Source: Quadrisphaera sp. INWT6
Lineage (GTDB): Bacteria > Actinomycetota > Actinomycetes > Actinomycetales > Quadrisphaeraceae
Assembly: GCF_015390235.1 (NCBI RefSeq)
Contig: NZ_VUOH01000001.1
Location: 186,001 to 250,000 of the forward strand
DNA: 64,000 nucleotides
Direction of reading: 5' to 3'
Part shown: positions 8,915 through 22,095 of the stretch, one piece after another
Layout: every line of letters starts with the position of its first letter
Numbering within the stretch: position 1 is the stretch's first letter
Translations under genes and position numbers: made by a program
The notes under the pieces: generated by a model
Databases searched by the model: none
Told to the model about the DNA's origin: nothing
The model's input: the letters and a program-made list of their open reading frames with translations, nothing else

Positions 8915-9850
8915 TCAGCGGCTGAGGCGGCGACGGCGCTCCTGCGCCGACAGGCCCAGGACACCCGCGAGCAGCGCACCACCGACCAGCAGCGGCGCGA
9001 GCACGGCCGCGACGTCACCGGCGGTCTGCGCGGAGGTCGGCGACGTCGCGGTGACAGCCGTCGCCGCAGCCCGCAGGTCGTCCTCGGCGCCCGCGGCGGC
9101 GGCGTCAGCGGCGCGCAGCGCCGGCAGGGGAGCGGCCTGCGCGAGCTGGCCGGTCGCGCCCAGGTCGGGGACGGTGACCGCATCGGACAGGGGCACCACC
9201 GAGGCGCGGGTCACCACCTGCTCCAGCGTGGGCCGGGGGGTGGAGCGGACCGCGGTGCGCGCCGGCGCGGTGACCGCCGGTGCGGTGGTCGCGGGGACGG
9301 CGACCGGCGGGGTCGGCGTGGTCGCGGGGACGACCGGGACCACCACCGCGGGCTCGGTGGCGGTGACCTCGGGGACGGCTGCCGTCGGCGTGGTGACGGG
9401 AGGCGCGGTCGTGGCCAGAGCGCCGGTCGGGGCGGTCGTCGGCTCCGCCGCCGGAGCGGTGCTCGACGGGGCGCTGGGCTCCGGGGCCGTGCTCGGTGCC
9501 GTGCTCGGTGCCGACGTCTGCTCCGGGGCGGGCGCGGTGGTCGGCGCGGTGCTGGGTGCGGTGACCGGTGCCTGGGTGGGTCGGATGGTGGGGGCCTCCG
9601 CCGACGGCTCCACGGGGCTCGCATCCTCGGAGCCGGGGGCGCCGAACGCCTGGGCGCGCGCCTGCGGGGCCTCCTCGGAGCCCGACCCGGTGGGAGCGCC
9701 GAAGGAGGCCGCCCCCGACGGGGCCGTGGCCGCGGACGCAGCGCCGGGGGCCAGGAGCACCCCAGCGGCCACCAGGGTCGCGACACCGAGGCCCCGCACA
9801 CCCGCCGCCGTCCGTGCGCGCGGGCCGATCGTCGACTGGCAGTGCTCCAC
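8915..9850 (-). CDS. Pro/Thr/Ala-rich secreted protein with C-terminal membrane anchor (1 of 3)
   Basis: A 311-aa protein read from GTG 9850, preceded on the minus strand by GGAGGAGGGG seven bases away. Basic N-terminus, then a signal-peptide core (LGVATLVAAGVLLAPGAASA), about 150 residues of Pro/Thr/Ala/Val-rich low complexity with many TAPS- and TTAP-type runs, a mixed-composition region, one hydrophobic helix (VLAPLLVGGALLAGVLGL) and an ERRRRLSR tail. The layout suggests a wall-spanning stalk anchored in the membrane. There is no LPXTG motif. It is the last of three tandem genes with the same plan. No known domain; possible roles are envelope spacer or heavily O-mannosylated surface protein. 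Confidence 0.7.
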   Translation of the reverse strand: MEHCQSTIGPRARTAAGVRGLGVATLVAAGVLLAPGAASAATAPSGAASFGAPTGSGSEEAPQARAQAFGAPGSEDASPVEPSAEAPTIRPTQAPVTAPSTAPTTAPAPEQTSAPSTAPSTAPEPSAPSSTAPAAEPTTAPTGALATTAPPVTTPTAAVPEVTATEPAVVVPVVPATTPTPPVAVPATTAPAVTAPARTAVRSTPRPTLEQVVTRASVVPLSDAVTVPDLGATGQLAQAAPLPALRAADAAAAGAEDDLRAAATAVTATSPTSAQTAGDVAAVLAPLLVGGALLAGVLGLSAQERRRRLSR

Positions 9851-9978
9851 GGTCTGTCCCCTCCTCCGGTGCAGGGGCGGCTCACCGCTCCACCCGTGCA
9901 CCGCCATGGTCGCGCGTCGCGTGCGCAGACGGAAGTCCGCTGTCCTTCTGTGACGGCCTCGTGATCCGCCCGCGGGGG

Positions 9979-11315
9979 TCAGCGCAGCGCGCGGCGTCCG
10001 CGGGTGCGGCCCGTGGCGACCCGCACGCGCTGGCGGCGGGCCCCCTCCCACGCCGTCCCGACCAGTGCGAGGGCGGCGCCGGCCATGGCCGTGAACAGCA
10101 GCGCGTCGTTCGAGGACGCCGCGGAGGAGGAGACCAGCGCGCTGCTGGTCTGCATCTGGGGCCCCGCCGCGACCTCACCGACCAGGCTGGCCTGGGCGAG
10201 GCTGTCGCCGAGCTGACTGGGCTGCTGCGAGGACGCCGTGCTCGGGACCTGCGCCGACAGGAGCTGGACGCCGCTCGCGCTTGACGCGGGGCGCGACGTC
10301 GCGAAGGCGCTGGACGTGCCGACGGGGGCGGCGCTGGAGGCCGAGGTGGACACCGAGGTGGATGTCGAGCCAGTGGCGCCGGCCTGCGCGATGGTCGAGC
10401 TGGTCGTCGTCGACGAGGGGGCCGCGGCGAGGCCCGTGGAGGTCCCCGCCACGGACGGGGCGGCAGCTGCACCCGCGCCCGGCAGCGCTGCGGCCGAGCT
10501 GGTGAGGGACGCCGAGGACGACGGCGCGGCGGGCGCCGCGAACGCCCAGGTCGGAGAGGTGCTCGGGGCTGGGCGGCGGTCCAGGCCGGCGAGGGGCTCC
10601 ACCAGGGCGTGCTGCTCGAGGGCGCCGAGGAGACCGCCGGGGCCGGAGCGGCGGTCCCGCGGTCGGGAGCGCTCGACGACGACGTGCCGCCCGCGCTCGA
10701 GGACCCGGACGGAGGGCCCGCAGGCGACGAGGACCCGGAGGAGGGCTCCGACGTGGTGGGGGCCGAGGACGTGGGCTCCGAGGACGTGGGCTCCGACGTC
10801 GTGGGGGCCGACGGCTGCGACGAGGTCGGGGCGGGCGACGCCGCCGGGCTGCTGCTCGCGAGGGCGCTCGTGGGGGTGACCGCGGGCGTGGTGGTGGGCG
10901 CGGTGGTGGGCCTGACCAGGGGGGCGCTCGTGGGCGTGTCCGCTGCGGTGGGCTCGGGGGCCTGCGTCGAGGGGGCGGGTTCCGCGCTCGACGTCGTCCC
11001 GCTCGTCGTCCCGCTCGTCGTCCCGGTGTCCTCCGGGGGAGCGGCCGACGAGCTGCTGGGCGTAGCGCTGCCGGTGGAGGTCTCCGACGCGCTCGCCGAG
11101 GTGGTGGCCGTCGGCTCGTCGGCGTGGGCGACCAGCGGCATCCCGAGCACCCCGAGGGCCGCCAGCCCGACGGCTCCGAGGGCGCGGGCGCTCCGCGCCG
11201 CCGAGGGCGTCACCGGGGGCGTCCGGGGCAGGCGAGCATGGCGGTGTCCCGTCGGGGTCGTCGTCGGCGCCGACCCGCACCGCTGGGGCGCCGCAGGGGG
11301 GCGACGCCCGCTCAT
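9979..11315 (-). pseudogene. Pro/Thr/Ser-rich secreted protein with C-terminal anchor (2 of 3), frameshifted
   Basis: Same plan as its neighbours: signal-peptide core (VGLAALGVLGMPLVAHA), a long Ser/Thr/Pro stalk with SEPTSSEPTSS-type repeats, and a C-terminal helix (LLFTAMAGAALALVGTAW) followed by basic residues. The stalk starts in one frame (ATG 11315) and the natural C-terminal half lies in another (stop at 9979). The switch falls near 10565-10590 and needs one added base, possibly a missing G in the run at 10571-10573. Downstream of the switch the first frame turns into an Arg-rich shadow. Restored length is about 445 aa. It could be a real pseudogene or an assembly deletion. Confidence 0.65.
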
Positions 11316-11420
11316 GGTGCCCGATGCGTCCTGGTTCGTGAAGTCCGGGACCGTCGCCAGACGATCACGGGGCGCCGACCCCGGGCCGCCTCGGCTGCGG
11401 TGACGTCGGGTGGTCCGTCG

Positions 11421-12608
11421 TCAGAGCGATGTGCGGTTCCGCCGCAGCCGCCGCAGCCACGACGGACCGGTCAGCGCCAGCAGCAGCGCGCCCCCGACCA
11501 CCAGGGGCGCCCCCCACGCCGCGGCCTCCTGCACCCAGGCGACCGGCTCCACGGCCGTCGGCACCGGTGCGGCCTGCGGCGAGCTGACCGGCACCGGGGC
11601 GGCGCCCAGGAGGAGGGCGCCGGGGCCCCCGCCCCCGTCCGCGACGGCGGGGCCGGCGGTGAGGTCGGGGTCGGTGGCGACGAGGAGCGTCGCCGTCGGT
11701 GCGGGGCTGGGCACCCCCGCTGGGTCGGTCAGCGCCGCGACGGCCACCGAGACCGGTGAGGCCGCTGCGGTCCGCACCGTCCGGGCGGCTCGGAGGGCCA
11801 CCGCGCGCCGAGCGGTCGGAGCTGCGGAGGCCACGGGACGGGGCGCGGGGCCCGAGGTCGCCGGTGAGGTCGCCGAGGGGCTGCCGGTCGGCGGTGCGGT
11901 GCCCGGGCCGCCCGTCGGCAGCGCGCCCGACGAGGGGGTGGGACCGCTCGCGGGGCACGACGGCGTCGCGGTGGAGGCCCCCCGCGTTCCCGTCGGAGTG
12001 GCGGTGGGGGTGCCGGCCGCAGGGGGCGTCGGTCCCGCGTCCGCGGTCCCGGGGGAGGCGGTGGGGGCGTCGAAGGGGACGGGCGACGCCGTCGTCGTGC
12101 TGCTGGGGGCCGCAGCGGTCGGCGGTGCAGGGGTCGAGGGGGTGTCCGTCGGGCAGGCCGTGGGACTGCCGGAGGGGAGCCCCGTCGGCGTCGACGTCCC
12201 CGGCGAGGGGGTCCCGGTCGGCGTCGCCGTCGGCGTGCCGCTCGCCGGTGGGGTGGGTCCGGTCGGTGCCGGGGTGGCGGTGGGCGACGACGTCGGCGTC
12301 TCGCCCACCGGGAGCGCTGACGGCGGCGCGGTAGGTGCAGCAGACGCTGAGGCGTCGGTGCTCGTCGCCGGGGTGGCAGTGGGGGTGGCAGTGGGGGTGG
12401 CAGTGGGGGTGGTCGCGGGGGCGCTGGCCGTCATGAGCGCACCGTCGGGGGTCGCGGCCGACGTCGTCGTCGGGCTCGCCGCGGCGTTGGTGTCAAGGGT
12501 CTGGGCCTGAGCCGGCGGGGCCAGCAGCGCCAGACCCGCCACGACCGCCACGACGGCGGGCACCGCGGTGCGCCCCGTGGTGAGCGCCCGAGAGCGGCGG
12601 GTCGGCAT
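11421..12608 (-). CDS. Pro/Thr-rich secreted protein with C-terminal membrane anchor (3 of 3)
   Basis: A 395-aa protein from ATG 12608 (GGAG six bases before; an in-frame GTG at 12620 is an alternative). Signal-peptide core (VPAVVAVVAGLALLAPPAQA), then about 200 residues dominated by Pro-Thr-Ala/Gly-Thr repeats, including a 12-bp DNA repeat at about 12364-12415 that encodes TPTA units. A less repetitive region follows, then a closing helix (WGAPLVVGGALLLALTG) and the basic tail SWLRRLRRNRTSL. It is first of the trio and divergent from metG. Function unknown; many Thr/Ser residues would be potential mannosylation sites. Confidence 0.7.
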   Translation of the reverse strand: MPTRRSRALTTGRTAVPAVVAVVAGLALLAPPAQAQTLDTNAAASPTTTSAATPDGALMTASAPATTPTATPTATPTATPATSTDASASAAPTAPPSALPVGETPTSSPTATPAPTGPTPPASGTPTATPTGTPSPGTSTPTGLPSGSPTACPTDTPSTPAPPTAAAPSSTTTASPVPFDAPTASPGTADAGPTPPAAGTPTATPTGTRGASTATPSCPASGPTPSSGALPTGGPGTAPPTGSPSATSPATSGPAPRPVASAAPTARRAVALRAARTVRTAAASPVSVAVAALTDPAGVPSPAPTATLLVATDPDLTAGPAVADGGGGPGALLLGAAPVPVSSPQAAPVPTAVEPVAWVQEAAAWGAPLVVGGALLLALTGPSWLRRLRRNRTSL

Positions 12609-12654
12609 CCCAGGCTCCACGGCTCGCTCCGCCCGGGGCGGCGCGGCTGCCCAC

Positions 12655-12679
12655 GGGACGCCGGCAGACCCGGCGTCCC
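12655..12679. repeat. Perfect 10-bp hairpin in the divergent spacer
   Basis: GGGACGCCGG (12655-12664) and CCGGCGTCCC (12670-12679) around a five-base loop. It lies about 45 bases before the Pro/Thr-rich gene on the minus strand, so it may form in that mRNA leader, or it may be an operator. Confidence 0.6.
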
Positions 12680-12717
12680 ACCAGCGTGCCCGTCCGAGGG
12701 GCCTCGGCGCGGGACCT

Positions 12718-12739
12718 CCGCGACATCCGCGTGTCGCGG
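12718..12739. repeat. Inverted repeat upstream of metG
   Basis: CCGCGACA (12718-12725) and TGTCGCGG (12732-12739) with a six-base loop, ending 26 bases before the metG -10 element, a position suited to a regulator site. Confidence 0.5.
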
Positions 12740-12765
12740 TCTGCGGAGGCCGTCGGCCGGGTCAA

Positions 12766-12771
12766 TAGGCT
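12766..12771 (+). promoter_or_regulatory. metG -10 element, leaderless
   Basis: TAGGCT ends six bases before the metG ATG, so transcription would begin at or next to the start codon. No ribosome-binding site is present, consistent with a leaderless mRNA. Confidence 0.6.
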
Positions 12772-12777
12772 CGGGCC

Positions 12778-14575
12778 ATGACCCACGTCCTGTCCGCCGT
12801 CGCCTGGCCGTACGCCAACGGCCCGCGCCACATCGGCCACGTCGCCGGTTTCGGCGTGCCCTCCGACGTCTACAGCCGCTACATGCGGATGGCCGGACAC
12901 GACGTGCTGATGGTCTCGGGCACCGACGAGCACGGCACGCCGATCCTCGTGCAGGCCGAGGCGGAGGGCGTCACGCCGCAGGAGCTGGTCGACAGGAACA
13001 ACCGGATCATCGTCGAGGACCTCGTCGCCCTCGGCCTGTCCTACGACCTGTTCACCCGCACCACCACGCGCAACCACTACGCCGTGGCGCAGGAGCTCTT
13101 CGCCACCGTGCACCGCAATGGGTACATGGTCGAGCAGACCACCATGGGCGCCATCTCGCCGTCGACCGGGCGCACCCTGCCCGACCGGTACATCGAGGGC
13201 ACCTGCCCCATCTGCTCCTACGGCTCCGCCCGCGGCGACCAGTGCGACAACTGCGGCAACCAGCTCGACCCGGTCGACCTCGTCGACCCGCGCTCGCGCA
13301 TCAACGGCGAGACCCCGCAGTTCGTCGAGTCGCAGCACTTCTTCCTCGACCTGCCCGCGCTCGCGGAGGCCCTGGGGGAGTGGCTGCACGGGCGCGACGA
13401 CGCCGGGGCGTGGCGCCCCAACGTGCTGAAGTTCTCCCTCAACCTGCTCGATGACGTGCGCCCCCCGCGCCATGACCCGCGACATCGACTGGGGCATCCC
13501 GGTGCCGCTCGACGGCTGGCGCGACCAGCCGAACAAGCGGCTCTACGTCTGGTTCGACGCCGTCATCGGGTACCTGTCGGCGTCGGTGGAGTGGGCCCGC
13601 CGCTCCGGCGACCCGGAGGCGTGGCGGAAGTGGTGGTCGACCCCCGAGGCGCGCTCGGCGTACTTCATGGGCAAGGACAACATCACCTTCCACTCGCAGA
13701 TCTGGCCCGCGGAGCTGCTCGGCTACGACGGCCGCGGGGCGCGCGGCGGCTCGCCCGGTGAGTACGGGGCGCTGGAGCTGCCCACCGAGGTGGTCTCCTC
13801 GGAGTTCCTCACGATGGAGGGCGGCAAGTTCTCCTCCTCGCGCGGCGTGGTCATCTACGTGCGCGACTTCCTCGCCCGCTACCAGCCCGACGCGCTGCGC
13901 TACTACATCGCGGTGGCCGGGCCGGAGAACCAGGACTCCGACTTCACGTGGGAGGCCTTCGTCCGCCGCACCAACGACGAGCTCGTCTCCACCTGGGGCA
14001 ACCTGGTCAACCGCACGGCGTCGATGATCGCCAAGAACGTGGGCTCGATCCCGACCGCCGGACCGCTGACCGACGACGACGAGGCGCTGCTCGCCAGCGT
14101 CCGCGGCGGCTTCGCGACCGTGGGCGGGCTGATCCAGGGGCACCGGCAGAAGGCCGCCATCACCGAGGCGATGCGCCTGGCCGGCGAGGCCAACCGCTAC
14201 CTGGCGGCGCAGGCGCCCTGGCAGCTCAAGAAGACGGACCCGGCGCGCATGGAGACGGTGCTGCACGTGGCGGCGCAGGCCGTCGTCGACCTGAACACGC
14301 TGCTCTCCCCGTTCCTGCCGCACTCGTCGTCGCTGGTGCACCGCGCGCTCGGCGGCGAGGGCGAGTTCCAGCCGATACCGGTCATCGCCGAGGTCGACGA
14401 CCTCGACGGCGGCCCCGGCTACCCCATCATCACCGGCGACTACTCGGCGCCGCCCGCCTGGGCGCCCCGCGACGTCGTGCCCGGGACGCCGGTCGCCCCG
14501 CCGTCGCCGATCTTCACCAAGCTCGACGAGTCCGTGGTCGAGGAGGAGCTGGCCCGCCTGCGCGGAGGCTCCTGA
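12778..14575 (+). CDS. metG: Methionyl-tRNA synthetase, reading frame shifted once
   Basis: Charges tRNA-Met in the cytosol; essential. The class I signature is [13 protein letters not shown] (residues about 14-26), the zinc knuckle is CPICSYG...CDNCGN, and the KMSKS-like loop is GGKFSSSRG. An anticodon-binding domain and short tail complete about 598 aa. The frame starting at 12778 changes after NLLDDV: the six-C run at 13461-13466 appears to hold one extra C, and removing it restores [12 protein letters not shown] and the rest to 14575. Because the enzyme is essential, an assembly insertion is the best explanation. metG heads the conserved metG-tatD-rpfB-ksgA-ispE block, here with an inserted DUF559 gene. 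Confidence 0.93.
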
Positions 14576-14612
14576 CCCCCGGGGCGCCGCACTCCGCGCC
14601 CCTTGGACGCCC

Positions 14613-14647
14613 GTGTGGCCCCATCGAGGACGTCGAAGGGGCCACAC
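14613..14647. terminator. Hairpin after metG
   Basis: GTGTGGCCCC (14613-14622) and GGGGCCACAC (14638-14647), a perfect 10-bp stem with a 15-base loop, 37 bases past the metG stop. Part of this sequence resembles a stretch on the other side of the DUF559 gene. Confidence 0.6.
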
Positions 14648-14783
14648 CGGCAGTGAGGGGGCCACGCGGGCGGTGGTGCGGCCCGCGTCGGGACGACGGC
14701 GGCCTCGGTCCCCATGCCGGGGTTGTCCACAGCCAGCTTGCGTGGCCCGACAGCGCGGAGCTCACCTGCGGGACGGTGCGCGG

Positions 14784-15702
14784 ATGCCCCACGTCAGGAC
14801 GCCCTTGCCGGCGCAGCTGCAGAACAGGCCCTTCACCGTCGCGGAGGCGCGTGAGCTCGGCGTCACCCGCAAGCGCCTCCGCTCGTCCGACCTCCGCGCT
14901 CCCTTCTTCGGCGTCCGTGTCAGTCGGGCCCTTGGCTGGAACCCCGCGATGCGTGCCAGGTGCGCGCTGCTGGTCGCACCCGCCGGCAGCGTCGTCGTCG
15001 GTGACGATGCCGTTGACCTGCACCGGCTCCCGGTGCCCTTCGGTGCTCGGGCTCCGATGGACTCGGACGTGGTGGTCGCGGTGCTCCCTGGGATCCAGCC
15101 GCCGCGTGCGAAGGGCCTGGTGGTGAGCCCGCAACGCCTCCACCCGAACACGCCGTTGAGAGCTGTGGGTGGGGTGCGGGTGCCCTGCGTCGAGGACCTC
15201 TGGGCCATCCGCTGCGCCGAGCTGGACGACGAGAGCGGCATCGCGCTCGGGGACGGGGTGCTGCGCAGGCTCCAGGGCGACCGGGCTCCGGTGGTCGCTG
15301 CGGTGGGGCGGCTGCCGGTGGAGCTGCGAGCCCGGGCCAGCCGGATCCTCCGCTTCGTCAGGTACGAGGTCTGCTCCCCGGTCGAGACGCGGCTCCGGTT
15401 ACTCCTCATCAAGGCGGGGGTGCCCGAGCCGAGCCACTTCGCGGCTCCGATCCCGCGCGAGGGGCGCGCCGAGGTGTGGCCCGACCTGCAGTGGGAGTCA
15501 CTGCGCGTCGCCGTCGAGGTCGATGGCCCCCACCACTCCCAGGACGCCCAGCGAGACCGCGACGTCCGGGTCCGGGACCGGGTGACGCGGCGCCACGGGT
15601 GGACCTCGGTGGTGGTCACCACCCGAGAGGTGATGAGCGACCCCGGCCGCCGTCGTCCGTGAGGTCGTCGCAGAGCTCCGCCGGGCGGGTCTGCGCTGGT
15701 GA
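14784..15702 (+). CDS. DUF559 (PD-(D/E)XK-like) protein with N-terminal winged-helix-like domain, frameshifted near the end
   Basis: From ATG 14784, the first 60 or so residues (PFTVAEARELGVTRKRLRSS) resemble the AbiEi-type antitoxin helix-turn-helix seen in many actinobacterial DUF559 proteins. The C-terminal part has the Vsr-like nuclease pattern: SPVETRLRLLL, a WPDLQWES strand and VAVEVDGPHHS. The given frame stops at 15661, but removing one base near 15641-15650 restores DPAAVVREVVAELRRAGLRW and a TGA at 15700-15702, giving about 305 aa. It interrupts the usual metG-tatD neighbourhood, has more A/T third positions than its neighbours and is flanked by similar repeats, so it looks acquired. 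Cellular role of the family is unclear. Confidence 0.8.
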
Positions 15703-15862
15703 CGCATGAGCGGGCCCGGACGGCCCCGTGGCTCTGGTGGCCCCTTTCTCTCCCTTCTAGCCCCATCGCGAGTCGCCACCGGGCCACCTCGGCGCCGGTG
15801 GGGCCACGGCGGCGGTAGGTGCTGGCGGAGGCCGTGGCGCAGCCCCCTGGCAGGGTGAGCGG

Positions 15863-18165
<2,303 letters not shown>

Positions 18166-18181
18166 CCGCTCCTCGATCGTC

Positions 18182-18187
18182 TAGCCT
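18182..18187 (+). promoter_or_regulatory. ksgA -10 element
   Basis: TAGCCT lies seven bases before the CTG at 18195, matching the spacing seen before metG, ispE and mfd. It argues that the ksgA transcript starts at or beside that CTG. Confidence 0.45.
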
Positions 18188-18194
18188 CGACCCC

Positions 18195-19121
18195 CTGGAC
18201 ACCTCAGCTGCTGATGACGGCCTGCTGGGCCCCGCCGACGTGCGGGCCCTGGCGGGCCGTCTCGGCGTGCGCCCGACCAAGTCCCTCGGGCAGAACTTCG
18301 TGCACGACGGCGGCACCGTCCGCCGGATCGCCGCCAAGGCGGGGGTGCGCCCCGGAGGCGTGGTCCTCGAGGTCGGCCCGGGGCTGGGGTCGCTGACGCT
18401 CGCGCTGCTGGCGGCGGGGGCGCGCGTCGTCGCCGTCGAGATCGACCAGCGCCTCGCCACCGAGCTGCCGGTGACGGTGGCCGCCCGCCGTCCCGACCTC
18501 GCCCACGACCCCGACGGCGGGCTCGAGGCGCACCTGCGGGTGGTCCGTGCCGACGCGCTGGACGTCACCGAGCTGCCGGCGCTGGCCGGAGCGGCGGGTG
18601 CCGCGGCCGGCGCCCCGACCAAGCTGGTCGCGAACCTGCCCTACAACGTCGCCGTCCCCGTGCTGCTGACGCTGCTGGAGCGCCTGCCCTCGCTGGAGAC
18701 CGTGCTCGTCATGGTCCAGACCGAGGTGGCCGAGCGGCTCGCTGCGGGCCCCGGCAGCAAGGTCTACGGCGTCCCGAGCGTCAAGGCCGCCTGGTACGCG
18801 CGGGCCTCGATGGCGGGGTCGGTGGGCCGGCAGGTGTTCTGGCCGGTGCCGAACGTCGACAGCGCGCTCGTGCGGCTGGAGCGGCGCGAGCCCCCGACCA
18901 CCACGGCCAGCCGCGAGGAGGTCTTCGCCGCCGTCGACGCCGCCTTCGGGCAGCGCCGCAAGACGCTGCGGGCCGCGCTCGCCGGTTGGGCCGGATCGCC
19001 CGCGGCCGCCGAGGAGGCGCTGCGCGCGGCCGGGATCGACCCGGCGCTGCGCGGGGAGCGGCTCGACGTCGAGGGCTTCGCGCGATTGGCCGCCGCTGGC
19101 CGCCAGGCCCCCGGGGCCTGA
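18195..19121 (+). CDS. ksgA: 16S rRNA dimethyladenosine transferase KsgA/RsmA
   Basis: Dimethylates two adenines in helix 45 of 16S rRNA during ribosome assembly, using S-adenosylmethionine. Seen: LGQNFVHD, the SAM motif [18 protein letters not shown], the catalytic NLPYNVA, and [12 protein letters not shown]. The family N-terminus normally has [10 protein letters not shown], which is encoded here, yet the only ordinary start codon is GTG 18240 inside it. I place the start at CTG 18195 (308 aa) because a -10 element precedes it by seven bases. GTG 18240 (293 aa) is the alternative, or ATG 18214 if one base is missing soon after. It lies 29 bases after rpfB. Confidence 0.88.
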   Translation: MDTSAADDGLLGPADVRALAGRLGVRPTKSLGQNFVHDGGTVRRIAAKAGVRPGGVVLEVGPGLGSLTLALLAAGARVVAVEIDQRLATELPVTVAARRPDLAHDPDGGLEAHLRVVRADALDVTELPALAGAAGAAAGAPTKLVANLPYNVAVPVLLTLLERLPSLETVLVMVQTEVAERLAAGPGSKVYGVPSVKAAWYARASMAGSVGRQVFWPVPNVDSALVRLERREPPTTTASREEVFAAVDAAFGQRRKTLRAALAGWAGSPAAAEEALRAAGIDPALRGERLDVEGFARLAAAGRQAPGA

Positions 19122-19160
19122 CCCACCGACCTGGCGGCGCCGACGGCCCGGTCCGTCCCG

Positions 19161-19166
19161 TAGTGT
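19161..19166 (+). promoter_or_regulatory. ispE -10 element, leaderless
   Basis: TAGTGT ends seven bases before GTG 19174, with no ribosome-binding site between, indicating a leaderless transcript for ispE. Confidence 0.5.
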
Positions 19167-19173
19167 GCGGCGC

Positions 19174-20172
19174 GTGACGCTGCCGGGGGAGCGGGTCGTC
19201 GTCCGGGCGCCGGCGAAGATCAACCTCGCGCTGCGCGTCGGGGCCCTCGAGGACGACGGGTACCACGACGTGGTCAGCGTGTACCAGGCCGTCTCGGTGT
19301 TCGAGGAGGTCAGCGCCACCCTCCCGCGTGACGGCGTCTCCGGCGTGACGGTCTCGGTGCGCGGCACGGGCGCCGCCTCCACCCCGCTGGACTCCTCCAA
19401 CCTCGCCGTCCGGGCCGCGCTGCTGCTCGCCGAGCGCGCGGGCGTCCCCGCCGACGTCGCCCTGTCGATCCGCAAGACCGCTCCCGTCGCCGGGGGCATG
19501 GGCGGTGGCTCGGCCGACGCCGCCGCCGCCCTGCTGGCCTGCGACCTGCTCTGGGGCACCGGCGCCACCCGCGAGGAGCTGGTCGAGATGGGCGCCGAGC
19601 TCGGCGCCGACGTCCCCTTCGCCCTCGTGGGCGGCACGGCCCTCGGCCTCGGCCGCGGTGACCGGCTCACCCCCGTGCTCGGCCGCGGCGAGTTCCACTG
19701 GGTGCTGGCGCTGGCCGACGAGGGCCTCTCCACCCCGGCCGTCTACCGGGAGCGCGACCGCCTGGTGGCCGCCGGTGCGCCCGCCGAGGCCCTCGACCCC
19801 GACGTCCCCGCCCCGCTCGCCCAGGCGCTGCGCGCCGGTGACGCGGCGGCCCTGGGGCCGGCGCTGGTCAACGACCTGCAGGCCGCGGCCTGTTCCCTGC
19901 GGCCCTCGCTGCAGCGGGTGCTCGACCTGGGCCGCGACCACGACGCGCTCGGCGGCCTGGTCTCCGGGTCCGGGCCCACCGTCGCGGTGCTCGTGCGCGA
20001 CAGGTCCGCAGCGCTGGAGCTGGCGGTGGCGCTGACGGCCTCGGGCCTCGCCTCCGACGTGCGCCGCGTGACGGGGCCCGTGCACGGCGCCCGCCAGGTC
20101 GACCCGGTGCCCACCTCGCCGTTCCACCCCTCGAACACCCCGCCGACCGGGCCGATCGACACCATCCGCTGA
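19174..20172 (+). CDS. ispE: 4-diphosphocytidyl-2-C-methyl-D-erythritol kinase
   Basis: Phosphorylates CDP-methylerythritol in the non-mevalonate isoprenoid pathway. GHMP-kinase fold: the catalytic start is VRAPAKINLALRVG (residues about 9-22), the ATP-binding glycine loop is PVAGGMGGGSADAAAAL, and motif 3 is LVSGSGPTVAVL near the C-terminus. At 332 aa it is slightly longer than the usual 280-320 because of a Pro/Thr-rich tail. GTG 19174 is preferred to in-frame GTG 19165 because of the -10 spacing. Conserved neighbour of ksgA. Confidence 0.93.
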   Translation: MTLPGERVVVRAPAKINLALRVGALEDDGYHDVVSVYQAVSVFEEVSATLPRDGVSGVTVSVRGTGAASTPLDSSNLAVRAALLLAERAGVPADVALSIRKTAPVAGGMGGGSADAAAALLACDLLWGTGATREELVEMGAELGADVPFALVGGTALGLGRGDRLTPVLGRGEFHWVLALADEGLSTPAVYRERDRLVAAGAPAEALDPDVPAPLAQALRAGDAAALGPALVNDLQAAACSLRPSLQRVLDLGRDHDALGGLVSGSGPTVAVLVRDRSAALELAVALTASGLASDVRRVTGPVHGARQVDPVPTSPFHPSNTPPTGPIDTIR

Positions 20173-20238
20173 CCGGTCGCTGGCCGGTCGCTGACCCGCC
20201 CGTCCTGGAGCGCTCCCCGCGCCGGGGAGGATGGGGGC

Positions 20239-22091
<1,853 letters not shown>

Positions 22092-22095
<4 letters not shown>

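Noticed and set aside
12364-12415. CRISPR-like or VNTR array
   Set aside because: The short 12-bp repeats encode TPTA units inside a Pro/Thr-rich protein; there are no spacers.
20173-20200. Tandem CCGGTCGCTG repeat before the ABC-F gene
   Set aside because: Only two short copies, no second feature, and likely chance in GC-rich DNA.
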